14,683 nucleotides of DNA from Bacteroidales bacterium (GTDB taxonomy: Bacteria; Bacteroidota; Bacteroidia; Bacteroidales; UBA7960): NCBI GenBank assembly GCA_003554665.1, contig PWGY01000053.1:1-14683 (forward strand). The letters run 5' to 3'. The notes beneath the pieces were generated by a model. It was given only the letters and a program-made list of their open reading frames with translations. It was not told the DNA's origin and did not search any database. The first letter of the stretch is position 1; each line of letters begins with the position of its first letter. Positions 1 through 5,797 of this stretch are shown in pieces. A program made the position numbers and the translations under genes.

Positions 1-18
1 AATTGCGGTTCTGCTTTG

Positions 19-92
19 TCGGGGTGAGAAGACTCGAACTTCCGACCCCTTGCACCCCATGCAAGTGCGCTAGCCAACTGCGCCACACCCCG
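19..92 (-). tRNA. tRNA-Pro (anticodon GGG)
   Basis: Read on the minus strand, the 74 bases fold as a complete cloverleaf. The 7-bp acceptor stem is CGGGGTG with CACCCCG, followed by discriminator A at position 19. The D arm contains GTTGGCTA. The anticodon stem CTTGC/GCAAG closes the loop ATGGGGT, which puts GGG at positions 34-36 and reads the proline codon CCC. The T arm is GGAAG/CTTCT around TTCGAGT, with one G-T pair. The bases after the discriminator are CAA, so CCA is not encoded and must be added by CCA-adding enzyme. A near-perfect promoter lies just upstream. Confidence 0.95.
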
Positions 93-103
93 ATTTTGCT
101 TTG

Positions 104-134
104 CAAAAGTAACACATTCCGATTACCGTACAAA
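104..134 (-). promoter_or_regulatory. Promoter of tRNA-Pro, Bacteroidota type
   Basis: On the minus strand TTTG (134-131), 19 bases, then TACTTTTG (111-104) matches the TTTG / TAnnTTTG pattern of the Bacteroidota primary sigma factor exactly. Transcription would start near 99-100, leaving a leader of about 7 bases before the mature tRNA. The promoter sits entirely between the adenosyltransferase stop codon and the tRNA, so the tRNA does not depend on read-through. Confidence 0.7.
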
Positions 135-151
135 ACTTTTTCAGGAAAAGT

Positions 152-709
152 TTACGACTTTCCCTTCCATTCAATATCTCCGATTCCGGTATCATACGCG
201 ATCTTCCGGGCCAGCACAAAAAAGTAATCCGACAGGCGGTTAAAAAACTGAATCACCCTTTCGTTTACTTTCTCCTGTTCTCTGAGCTGGATCACAATTC
301 GTTCTGTTCGCCTGCAAACACAGCGGCAAACATGGGCAGAAGATACGGCCGGGTTTCCTCCAGGCAATATAAAATGTTCCAGGTCCGGTAACTCTTCATT
401 CATGGTGTCGATCTCCTTCTCCAGGAAAAGAATATCTTCTTCAGTGATAACGGGCAAATTTTCGGGTTTACATCCTGCATCGCAGGCCAGCAATGATTCC
501 GCCACAAACACCTTTTCCTGAATGCTGAGCAAAACCCGTTTGTAAGATGCATTCATGTCCTGATCGCGAAGCAACCCGATAAATGAATTCAGTTCGTCAG
601 CGGTTCCATAGGCTTCAATTTTCAGGTGATATTTCGGAACCCTGCGACCTCCGAGCAGTGAAGTTTCTCCACGGTCACCGGTTTTTGTATAAATTTTCCA
701 CTCTTTCAT
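152..709 (-). CDS. Cob(I)alamin adenosyltransferase, PduO type
   Basis: Transfers the adenosyl group of ATP to cob(I)alamin to make adenosylcobalamin, in the cytoplasm, normally as a trimer. The PduO-family marks are present: the N-terminal phosphate-binding stretch KIYTKTGDRGETSLLGGRRV, then YGTADELNSFIG, the RRTER helix, and the C-terminal RLSDYFFVLAR. At 185 residues it has the usual length. An in-frame ATG lies five codons upstream at 724, but the family normally begins a few residues before KIYTKTGD. In addition, TTG (758-756), 18 bases, then TATTTTTTG (737-729) looks like a weak promoter whose start point would fall at about 724, so I prefer 709. It lies downstream of an ABC ATPase gene on the same strand with a 63-base gap or more; a shared transcript is possible. 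The symbols pduO or cobO are avoided because no Pdu or cobalamin operon is in view. Confidence 0.92.
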   Translation of the reverse strand: MKEWKIYTKTGDRGETSLLGGRRVPKYHLKIEAYGTADELNSFIGLLRDQDMNASYKRVLLSIQEKVFVAESLLACDAGCKPENLPVITEEDILFLEKEIDTMNEELPDLEHFILPGGNPAVSSAHVCRCVCRRTERIVIQLREQEKVNERVIQFFNRLSDYFFVLARKIAYDTGIGDIEWKGKS

Positions 710-787
710 AACACACACATTCATTAATCAAAAAATAGGTCGCAACGAAAAGATTCAATGCGGCAATACCAGTCAAAAAGGAGTATT

Positions 788-1516
788 TTACGCTTCAGGA
801 GGATTGCTTTGCTCCAGGGTAACCACTTCTTTGTTTTCTTCGTCCGATTCAACCAACCCGTCGCGCAGACGTATGACCCGGTGGGCATGCAGAGCAATGT
901 CCTCTTCATGTGTTACCAAAATAATGGTATTGCCGGCATTATGAATATCCTGCAGCAATCCCATAATTTCGATGGAAGTTTTTGTATCCAGATTTCCTGT
1001 TGGCTCGTCAGCAAGAATGATGGAGGGGTTGTTTACCAGGGCCCTCGCCACCGCAACCCGCTGTCTTTGCCCTCCAGACAATTCATTGGGTCGGTGATGC
1101 GTCCTGTCAGAAAGTCCTACCTGCTCCATCACTTCCTCAGCCCGCCGAAATCTTTCATTCCGCGTCTGACCGGCATACACAAGGGGTAAGGCAACATTAT
1201 CCAGGGCTGTGCTTCTGGGTAAAAGGTTAAAGGTCTGAAATACAAAACCAATTTCCTTGTTCCTGATTTCTGCCAGCTCATTGTCCTCCAGTTTACTGAC
1301 ATCTTTATCATTAAGAAAATATTCCCCACTGGTCGGGGTATCAAGGCATCCGAGGATGTTCATCAACGTAGATTTCCCTGAGCCGGAAGGCCCCATCAGG
1401 GCCACGTATTCATTGCGATGTATCGAAAGGGAAACACCGCGAAGTGCCCGCACAATTTCCATCCCGACTTTATAGTTTTTGTGAATGGATGAAAGGCGAA
1501 TAATTTCTTCAGACAT
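788..1516 (-). CDS. ABC transporter ATP-binding protein, LolD/MacB-like
   Basis: A 242-residue nucleotide-binding subunit that would power a membrane permease of the MacB/LolCE/FtsX type (lipoprotein release, peptide or drug efflux, or cell-envelope work). All catalytic motifs are intact: Walker [10 protein letters not shown] at 42-50, Q-loop Gln94 in FVFQTFNLL, signature LSGGQRQRV at 146-154, Walker B IILADE at 166-171 with Glu171, D-loop GNLD, and switch His203 in VTHEED. The QTFNLLP and EPTGNLD stretches are typical of the LolD/MacB branch. No permease gene is next to it: downstream is an adenosyltransferase and upstream is a redoxin, so the ATPase is an orphan in this window and its substrate cannot be named. 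The last 20 residues are acidic and polar and probably variable. Confidence 0.9.
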   Translation of the reverse strand: MSEEIIRLSSIHKNYKVGMEIVRALRGVSLSIHRNEYVALMGPSGSGKSTLMNILGCLDTPTSGEYFLNDKDVSKLEDNELAEIRNKEIGFVFQTFNLLPRSTALDNVALPLVYAGQTRNERFRRAEEVMEQVGLSDRTHHRPNELSGGQRQRVAVARALVNNPSIILADEPTGNLDTKTSIEIMGLLQDIHNAGNTIILVTHEEDIALHAHRVIRLRDGLVESDEENKEVVTLEQSNPPEA

Positions 1517-1555
1517 GACAGGAGGATAAAATTTACAACCAGATTACTTGATCGA

Positions 1556-1563
1556 CAAAGTTA
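1556..1563 (-). promoter_or_regulatory. Probable -7 box of the ABC ATPase gene
   Basis: TAACTTTG on the minus strand is an exact TAnnTTTG match, 39 bases upstream of the ABC ATPase start. No TTTG lies at the usual distance; the nearest TTG is at 1581-1579, only 15 bases away. The box is immediately preceded by the repeated TTTGAAAATATTT element. Confidence 0.4.
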
Positions 1564-1792
1564 AATATTTTCAAAAGCCAATAATGAGTTTTTCAGCATG
1601 CATTTACCATGGAAGCAAATTAACTTTAACTTCAGGGGCATAATAAAAATCTGAGGCCCATTAAAAAGAACGCCGGGCTTCAGATTTTCACGGCTCCAAC
1701 TATATTTGATTTTAAATCCAGGCAGCTGGAAATAGTATCGACCGGTGTAAATAAAAACTGGCAAACCTCACAATATCAGGATATCATAAGCG

Positions 1793-1810
1793 CCTGTTTC
1801 CGATAACAGG
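1793..1810 (-). terminator. Hairpin after the redoxin gene, possible weak terminator
   Basis: CCTGTT and AACAGG form a perfect 6-bp stem with a 6-base loop, 10 bases past the redoxin stop. On the minus strand it is not followed by a T run, so intrinsic termination would be weak. It may instead simply stabilise the 3' end. Confidence 0.3.
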
Positions 1811-1820
1811 TTCAGGGATA

Positions 1821-2420
1821 TCACTCCTGAACCTTGATTGTGCAGCCAATGGCCCTTGTAAACTCGGGGTCCGGCCGCTCTCCGGCAAGCAGGGCATCAA
1901 TGGCGTTGGCCAGAAAATGCTCTTCCACTGCACCAGCATCCCGGTAATTGTCGTCAATGGCCCCGATATATGCAACCCTGAACTGTTCTCCTTCTTTTTC
2001 CAGAAGATAAACATGGGGTGTACGGGTGGCGCCATACTCAGGATAAATCAGCTGGTCGGCATCCAGAAGATAGTCAAAGGGGAAGTTCTTTTCTTCTGCA
2101 CGTTCAATCATTTTGGTATATGAATCTCTTGGTTCGGCAATTGAATCATTTGGGTTGACAGCAACCAGGGGAAAGCCTTTGGGGGCATAGGTATTGTGCA
2201 GTTCGATCATCCTGTCTTCGTAAGCCACCACATAGGGGCAATGGTTACAGGAAAAAATCAGAATAATCCCTTTGGCATCCTCGTAATCAGACATCGACAC
2301 ATAGTTGCCATCCACGTTCAGAAGACGGAAATCCGTGGCAATATCGCCGATCTCGTACCCCTGCGCAAACAGTCCGGCACTGTAGATACCCATCAATAAA
2401 AGTAAAAAGACCTTTTTCAT
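1821..2420 (-). CDS. Secreted redoxin/thioredoxin-family protein (PRX_like1 type)
   Basis: A 199-residue thioredoxin-fold protein with an N-terminal signal peptide (MKKVF, hydrophobic core, cleavage likely after AQ at about residue 20), so it should act in the periplasm. The active-site motif is CNHCP at 58-62, a CxxC with Asn-His between the cysteines, followed by YVVAYEDRM. The cis-proline loop is RTPHVYLL with Pro135. The C-terminal GCTIK with Cys193 matches the conserved GCxIK end of the AhpC/TSA-like PRX_like1 group. Family members are presumed thiol oxidoreductases; the natural substrate is unknown. It is 26 bases downstream of a TlpA-like thioredoxin and very likely shares its transcript. 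Confidence 0.85.
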   Translation of the reverse strand: MKKVFLLLLMGIYSAGLFAQGYEIGDIATDFRLLNVDGNYVSMSDYEDAKGIILIFSCNHCPYVVAYEDRMIELHNTYAPKGFPLVAVNPNDSIAEPRDSYTKMIERAEEKNFPFDYLLDADQLIYPEYGATRTPHVYLLEKEGEQFRVAYIGAIDDNYRDAGAVEEHFLANAIDALLAGERPDPEFTRAIGCTIKVQE

Positions 2421-2446
2421 TGTTTTCGGTTTTGGTTAATAAAAAT

Positions 2447-2956
2447 TTATTGGATTAAGGGTGAAACCAGTTCTTCAAGTTCCTCAAATTCAAACTCCCT
2501 CTCATGAAAACTCCGGTGAGATGAAGAATAAATTACCGTGGCAGGAATGGCTCCGCTCCATTCTTCACTGACCAACGGGATCCAGCGGTTTGAGTTGGGA
2601 TCATCAAGTAGAATCAACTCACTTTGGAGGTCCATTCGCTCCACAAAAGGGATCACACGGTCATCGATCAGATCCGGATTGTCAAGACTCACCAAAATCA
2701 CTTTAACCTTTTGCCCTCCGTATGTCTCATTCAGTTCCTCAAAAGCGGGAAGCTCCCTGACACAAGGCGCGCACCAGGTGGCCCAGAAATTGATCACGTA
2801 CACCGAGTCATTGTCCATTTCCAACCGCGGGGCAAAGGTGTCAAAGTCCATCACCTCAATGTCTTTGCCATCAGGAAGCACTGTCAAACCGGAAGCATCC
2901 GAATCATTCAGCAGAAAAAAAACAGCAAACAGGAATATGGCAGTATAGAGTCTCAT
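2447..2956 (-). CDS. Periplasmic TlpA-like thiol:disulfide oxidoreductase
   Basis: A 169-residue protein with an N-terminal hydrophobic signal (about residues 3-16) followed by a thioredoxin fold. The active site is FWATWCAPCVRELP with Cys62 and Cys65, the classic TlpA/ResA WCxPC motif, and the cis-proline is in GAIPATVIY (Pro138). Such proteins reduce disulfides in exported proteins, often apocytochromes, or act as general periplasmic thiol reductants. Here no cytochrome biogenesis or DsbD-like electron donor gene is next to it, so the partner is unknown. It is the first gene of a two-gene unit with the redoxin at 2420-1821. After the signal the mature part is short, consistent with a soluble or weakly anchored domain. 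Confidence 0.88.
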   Translation of the reverse strand: MRLYTAIFLFAVFFLLNDSDASGLTVLPDGKDIEVMDFDTFAPRLEMDNDSVYVINFWATWCAPCVRELPAFEELNETYGGQKVKVILVSLDNPDLIDDRVIPFVERMDLQSELILLDDPNSNRWIPLVSEEWSGAIPATVIYSSSHRSFHEREFEFEELEELVSPLIQ

Positions 2957-2971
2957 ACGCTTAATTCTCCC

Positions 2972-3003
2972 TAAAGATAAACATTTTCAAAAGAAAGTGA
3001 CAA
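2972..3003 (-). promoter_or_regulatory. Possible promoter of the tlpA-like/redoxin pair
   Basis: TTG (3003-3001), 21 bases, then TATCTTTA (2979-2972), a 7-of-8 match to TAnnTTTG, upstream of the start at 2956. The leader would be only about 12 bases. One copy of the TTTGAAAATRTTT element lies between the two boxes. Confidence 0.35.
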
Positions 3004-3107
3004 CCTCCACAACCTGAGGTGATGTCAGCAAAGAATACAACAAACAAATGATGAATTTGTTTATTGACCACCCGGAAGCAATCAAACCATATTGGCCTGG
3101 AAGCGAA

Positions 3108-3142
3108 AAAGGCAAAAACCGATATAGTCGGTCTTTGCCTTT
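3108..3142 (-). terminator. Rho-independent terminator of rny
   Basis: AAAGGCAAA (3108-3116) pairs with TTTGCCTTT (3134-3142) and, after one mismatch, ACCGA pairs with TCGGT around a 5-base loop. On the minus strand the stem runs into TTTTT. It lies about 70 bases past the rny stop and separates rny from the tlpA-like gene. Confidence 0.8.
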
Positions 3143-3213
3143 AATCAATTCATGGAAGCATTAAGCTACACCTGCATGCCGGAAACGGGCCGGGATTCTG
3201 CCTCGGAGAACCC

Positions 3214-4773
3214 TTATTTGGCATAGGCAACTGCCCTGGTTTCGCGAATAACGGTAATCTTAATCTGACCGGGGTAAGTCATTTCGGTCTGAATTTTTTT
3301 ACTTAAATCCTGGGAAATCTGCTCTGCCTCCGCATCAGTGATCTTTTCGCTTCCCACAATTACGCGCAGTTCACGGCCAGCCTGTATGGCGTATGTTTTG
3401 ACCACACCAGGATATGACAAAGCGAGTTCTTCAAGGTCATTGAGACGTTTGATGTATGATTCAACCACCTCACGACGGGCACCGGGGCGCGCACCTGAAA
3501 TCGAGTCACAGATCTGAATGATGGGTGAGATCAGGCTCTCCATCTCCACCTCATCGTGGTGCGAACCAATGGCATTACAGACTTCAGGCTTTTCCTTGTA
3601 CTTTTCAGCCAGCTTCATGCCAAGCACAGCGTGCGGCAACTCCGGCTCATTGTCAGGAACTTTTCCGATATCATGCAGTAAGGCTGCGCGTTTGGCAATT
3701 TTCGGATTCAGACCAAGTTCAGCGGCCATGGTTGCAGCCAGATTGGCCACTTCCTTGGAGTGCTGAAGCAAATTCTGCCCGTAGGAGGAGCGGTACTTCA
3801 TGCGGCCCACCAGCCGGATCAATTCATGGTGCATTCCATGTATTCCGAGGTCAATTGTAGTCCGTTTGCCAATATCAATGATTTCCTGCTCAATCTGTTT
3901 CTGGGTTTTGGCAACAACCTCTTCAATTCTTGCAGGATGAATTCGTCCGTCGGTAACCAGTTTATGCAAAGAAAGCCTCGCAACCTCACGCCGGACAGGG
4001 TCAAATCCGCTCAGAATAATGGCTTCCGGGGTATCGTCTACAATGATCTCCACTCCGGTTGCAGCCTCCAGTGCCCGAATATTACGACCTTCACGACCGA
4101 TAACCCTTCCCTTGATTTCATCACTTTCAATCGGAAACACTGAAACTGAATTCTCAATGGCAACTTCCGTTGCGGTCCGCTGGAGCGACTGAATGACAAG
4201 CTTCTTGGATTCCATATTGGCCGTAAGCTTGGCCTCTTCCATCACCTCCTTAATGTATGATTGCGCATCCGACTGGGCTTCCTGCTTAAGTGCCTCAACA
4301 AGCTGAAGTTTTGCTTCCTGTGCAGACATCCCGCTGATGCTTTCAAGCTCCTCCAGCTGTCGCTTATAGGTTTTATCCAGATCTGCCTGTTTGTTGTTAA
4401 GAATCTCAAGCTGATTGTTCAGATTCTCCCTGATTGCTTTGACTTCAGTCTGCTTACGACTGAGTTCTTCCATCTTCTGGGAGAAGGAAGACTCTTTCTG
4501 CTTGAGTTTGTTTTCAGCCTGAGATAGCTGCTGGTTCTTTTCGGCTACATATTTTTCATGTTCGGCCTTCAGCTGCAAAAATTTTTCTTTTGCCTGAAGA
4601 ATTTTCTCTTTTTTCAGCACCTCTGCCTCCGAGGTGGCTTCTTTGAGTATCTGGTTGCTCTTGCGTAAAACAGATTTGCGCAACACGGTGCCTGCGATCA
4701 GCACCCCGAGCCCCAGCGATATGGCCGAAATGACAACAATCAAAATTACGTTGACATTGAATAAAAGGATCAT
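3214..4773 (-). CDS. rny: Ribonuclease Y
   Basis: Membrane-anchored endoribonuclease that starts mRNA decay in many bacteria lacking an RNase E-centred system. The 519-residue length is standard. Residues 6-28 form a single N-terminal membrane helix, followed by a long charged coiled coil (about 35-200). The KH RNA-binding domain has the GREGRN loop at 226-231 ([16 protein letters not shown]). The metal-dependent HD domain has the catalytic His367-Asp368 in ALLHDIGK and the later GSHHDEVE. The C-terminal domain ends [20 protein letters not shown], typical of the family. The gene follows the 6S RNA on the same strand and ends in a strong terminator. Its own promoter is not clear; transcription could start inside or just after the 6S gene. 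Confidence 0.98.
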   Translation of the reverse strand: MILLFNVNVILIVVISAISLGLGVLIAGTVLRKSVLRKSNQILKEATSEAEVLKKEKILQAKEKFLQLKAEHEKYVAEKNQQLSQAENKLKQKESSFSQKMEELSRKQTEVKAIRENLNNQLEILNNKQADLDKTYKRQLEELESISGMSAQEAKLQLVEALKQEAQSDAQSYIKEVMEEAKLTANMESKKLVIQSLQRTATEVAIENSVSVFPIESDEIKGRVIGREGRNIRALEAATGVEIIVDDTPEAIILSGFDPVRREVARLSLHKLVTDGRIHPARIEEVVAKTQKQIEQEIIDIGKRTTIDLGIHGMHHELIRLVGRMKYRSSYGQNLLQHSKEVANLAATMAAELGLNPKIAKRAALLHDIGKVPDNEPELPHAVLGMKLAEKYKEKPEVCNAIGSHHDEVEMESLISPIIQICDSISGARPGARREVVESYIKRLNDLEELALSYPGVVKTYAIQAGRELRVIVGSEKITDAEAEQISQDLSKKIQTEMTYPGQIKITVIRETRAVAYAK

Positions 4774-4800
4774 ATCACAATTGGTTTGTGTTTAATAAAT

Positions 4801-5009
4801 AAAAAAACCCGCATTGAATTCAATGAGGTTTTGAGAAACCCCTGATTACATGATTAGGGGGTCAGGATCGTTCGAACTTCCACTGCCCTATACAGGGTAT
4901 TGCCGGTTTCCCGGAAATATTGAGGCCTGTTCTAGAGACCCTGAAACTTACCCTAAATTTTAGTAGTGTTGAGTTTCTAAAACGTACATTTGAATTAATG
5001 CGGGTTAAA
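4801..5009 (-). ncRNA. ssrS: 6S RNA
   Basis: Between zapA and rny lies about 200 bases with no open frame but with the architecture of 6S RNA, the regulator that binds sigma-70-type RNA polymerase holoenzyme. AACCCGCATT (5006-4997, minus strand) closes a terminal helix with AATGCGGGTT (4815-4806), followed by seven Ts (4807-4801). AGAAAC/GTTTCT forms the next stem. A large central bubble follows, with a small CCCCT/AGGGG hairpin (4860-4839) on its 3' side. Beyond the bubble are CAGGGTC (4943-4937) with GATCCTG (4869-4863), GAAC/GTTC, a side hairpin CCCT-GTAT-AGGG, and an apical CCGG-GAAA-CCGG hairpin (4914-4903). The position just downstream of zapA is the same as in Proteobacteria. The ends are estimated from the helix and T run. 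Confidence 0.82.
4812..4825. repeat. 14-base perfect palindrome at the 3' end of 6S RNA
   Basis: CATTGAATTCAATG is its own reverse complement. In the minus-strand RNA it can form a local CATTG-AATT-CAATG hairpin that competes with the long-range terminal helix of the 6S RNA, shortly before the T run. Confidence 0.5.
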
Positions 5010-5028
5010 TCGAAATATTTTCAAAGAG

Positions 5029-5328
5029 CTATTGGCTTTTTCCCAACAATTTGCTTTCCAGCAATTGGTCAACCTCCTCCAGTTCCTGCTTCAGTTTTTC
5101 CTGCTTTGACGCTGTATCAGACAAACGCAAACATTCGACAGCAAATTGCAAATTCACCATTGCCAGCAGATCCTGTGTATCCCGAAAGGCGTAATTACCG
5201 GCATATTCCTTCATTTTCTCATCCACCAATTTTGCTGCCTTTCTGAAGGTTTCCTCTTCAGCCTGACTGTTAACAGCAAGTCTGTAAGGGCGTTCTGCAA
5301 TTATAACTGATATCAGTTGATCTTTCAT
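5029..5328 (-). CDS. zapA: Cell division protein ZapA
   Basis: A 99-residue protein of the ZapA family, which binds FtsZ and bundles protofilaments at the division ring. The N-terminal beta segment ISVIIAERPYRLAVNSQAEEETFRKAAKLVDEKM matches the family globular head, and RDTQDLLAMVNLQFAVECLRL starts the C-terminal helix, which continues as a coiled coil to the end. The open frame extends 13 codons further upstream to 5367, but that start would overlap the preceding gene. MKDQLISVII at 5328 fits the family start and leaves an 11-base gap. It is the second gene of a short unit with the coiled-coil gene at 5627-5340, and the 6S RNA follows it. Confidence 0.92.
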   Translation of the reverse strand: MKDQLISVIIAERPYRLAVNSQAEEETFRKAAKLVDEKMKEYAGNYAFRDTQDLLAMVNLQFAVECLRLSDTASKQEKLKQELEEVDQLLESKLLGKSQ

Positions 5329-5339
5329 ACAAGTTGTGC

Positions 5340-5627
5340 TTACCTGTTGTTTAAAAGCACATGACATTTCTCGATTTCCCGCAAAAGTTCATCCACTTTT
5401 TGCACGGCTCTGACGGAGTCACCATCACCAAGACCTTTTGTCAACTGTTCGCGTGTCAGCGCTGTTTCCAGTTGACTGATCTTTTTATCACGACCGGAAA
5501 GCATTTCCTCTAGCAGCTTCTTCTCCTCCTCCAGTTCACCAATTCGGGTTTTCAGGTCAGTATTGGTGATCAGCAATCGTTTTACCTTGTTCCGAATTGC
5601 TTCAACGATCAGTGATAATTCATCCAT
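5340..5627 (-). CDS. Small coiled-coil protein upstream of zapA
   Basis: A 95-residue cytoplasmic protein with no signal or membrane segment. Residues about 3-62 are a continuous acidic and basic coiled coil (IVEAIRNKVKRLL, then ELEEEKKLLEEML). A Gly-Asp-rich turn follows (KGLGDGDS, 64-71), then a second helix (72-90) ending CHVLLNNR. I do not recognise a named family, but a small coiled-coil protein directly before zapA is a recurring arrangement that I recall from Bacteroidota. By size, composition and position it could work like ZapB, which bridges ZapA to other division components; that is inference. It ends 11 bases before the zapA start, so the two are almost certainly co-transcribed. 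Confidence 0.85.
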   Translation of the reverse strand: MDELSLIVEAIRNKVKRLLITNTDLKTRIGELEEEKKLLEEMLSGRDKKISQLETALTREQLTKGLGDGDSVRAVQKVDELLREIEKCHVLLNNR

Positions 5628-5653
5628 CCTGTCAAAGACATTTTAGCCTAATA

Positions 5654-5686
5654 CAAATGTACAATTTTTTCGGTCAATTATATCAA
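5654..5686 (-). promoter_or_regulatory. Promoter of the coiled-coil/zapA unit
   Basis: TTG (5686-5684), 22 bases, then TACATTTG (5661-5654), an exact TAnnTTTG box. Transcription would begin near 5650, giving a leader of about 22 bases before the ATG at 5627. Confidence 0.5.
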
Positions 5687-5797
5687 CATTTTTTAAACAG
5701 CGAAAGCCCCGACATTGTTTGCCCCGAAATAAAACCAAGGTATAGTATCACAGTCCGGTTAGAATTAAATAATAAGTAAACCAACAGAATTAACGGC

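Larger units (their letters stand above)
1517..1820. other. 304-base intergenic region
   Basis: This A+T-rich stretch lies between the ABC ATPase start and the redoxin stop. It contains the ABC promoter candidate and one copy of the TTTGAAAATRTTT element near its left end, and a small hairpin near its right end. A 67-codon minus-strand open frame (1764-1561) shows no recognisable composition or motif and I do not call it a gene. Nothing else could be recognised. Confidence 0.6.

Noticed and set aside
758..1189. 143-codon plus-strand open frame
   Set aside because: It is antisense to a fully intact ABC ATPase with every catalytic motif; no family resemblance of its own.
1561..1764. 67-codon minus-strand open frame between the ABC ATPase and redoxin genes
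   Set aside because: Its composition is irregular, with no motif, signal or membrane pattern. It overlaps the ABC promoter candidate and its end coincides with the repeated element.
4839..4860. 10-bp inverted repeat better paired as RNA on the plus strand, suggesting an antisense RNA
   Set aside because: Two G-U pairs favour the plus strand, but the T run and the gene context favour the minus strand. The 5-bp GC-rich core of the hairpin forms on either strand and fits the 3' side of the 6S bubble.
4920..5246. 108-codon plus-strand open frame across the 6S RNA and zapA
   Set aside because: It lies antisense to zapA and to the structured RNA. The proline-rich end comes from reading zapA backwards.
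5690..5797. Terminator after the degenerate kinase gene
   Set aside because: I found only weak complementarity (AACC/GGTT) and no GC-rich stem with a T run.
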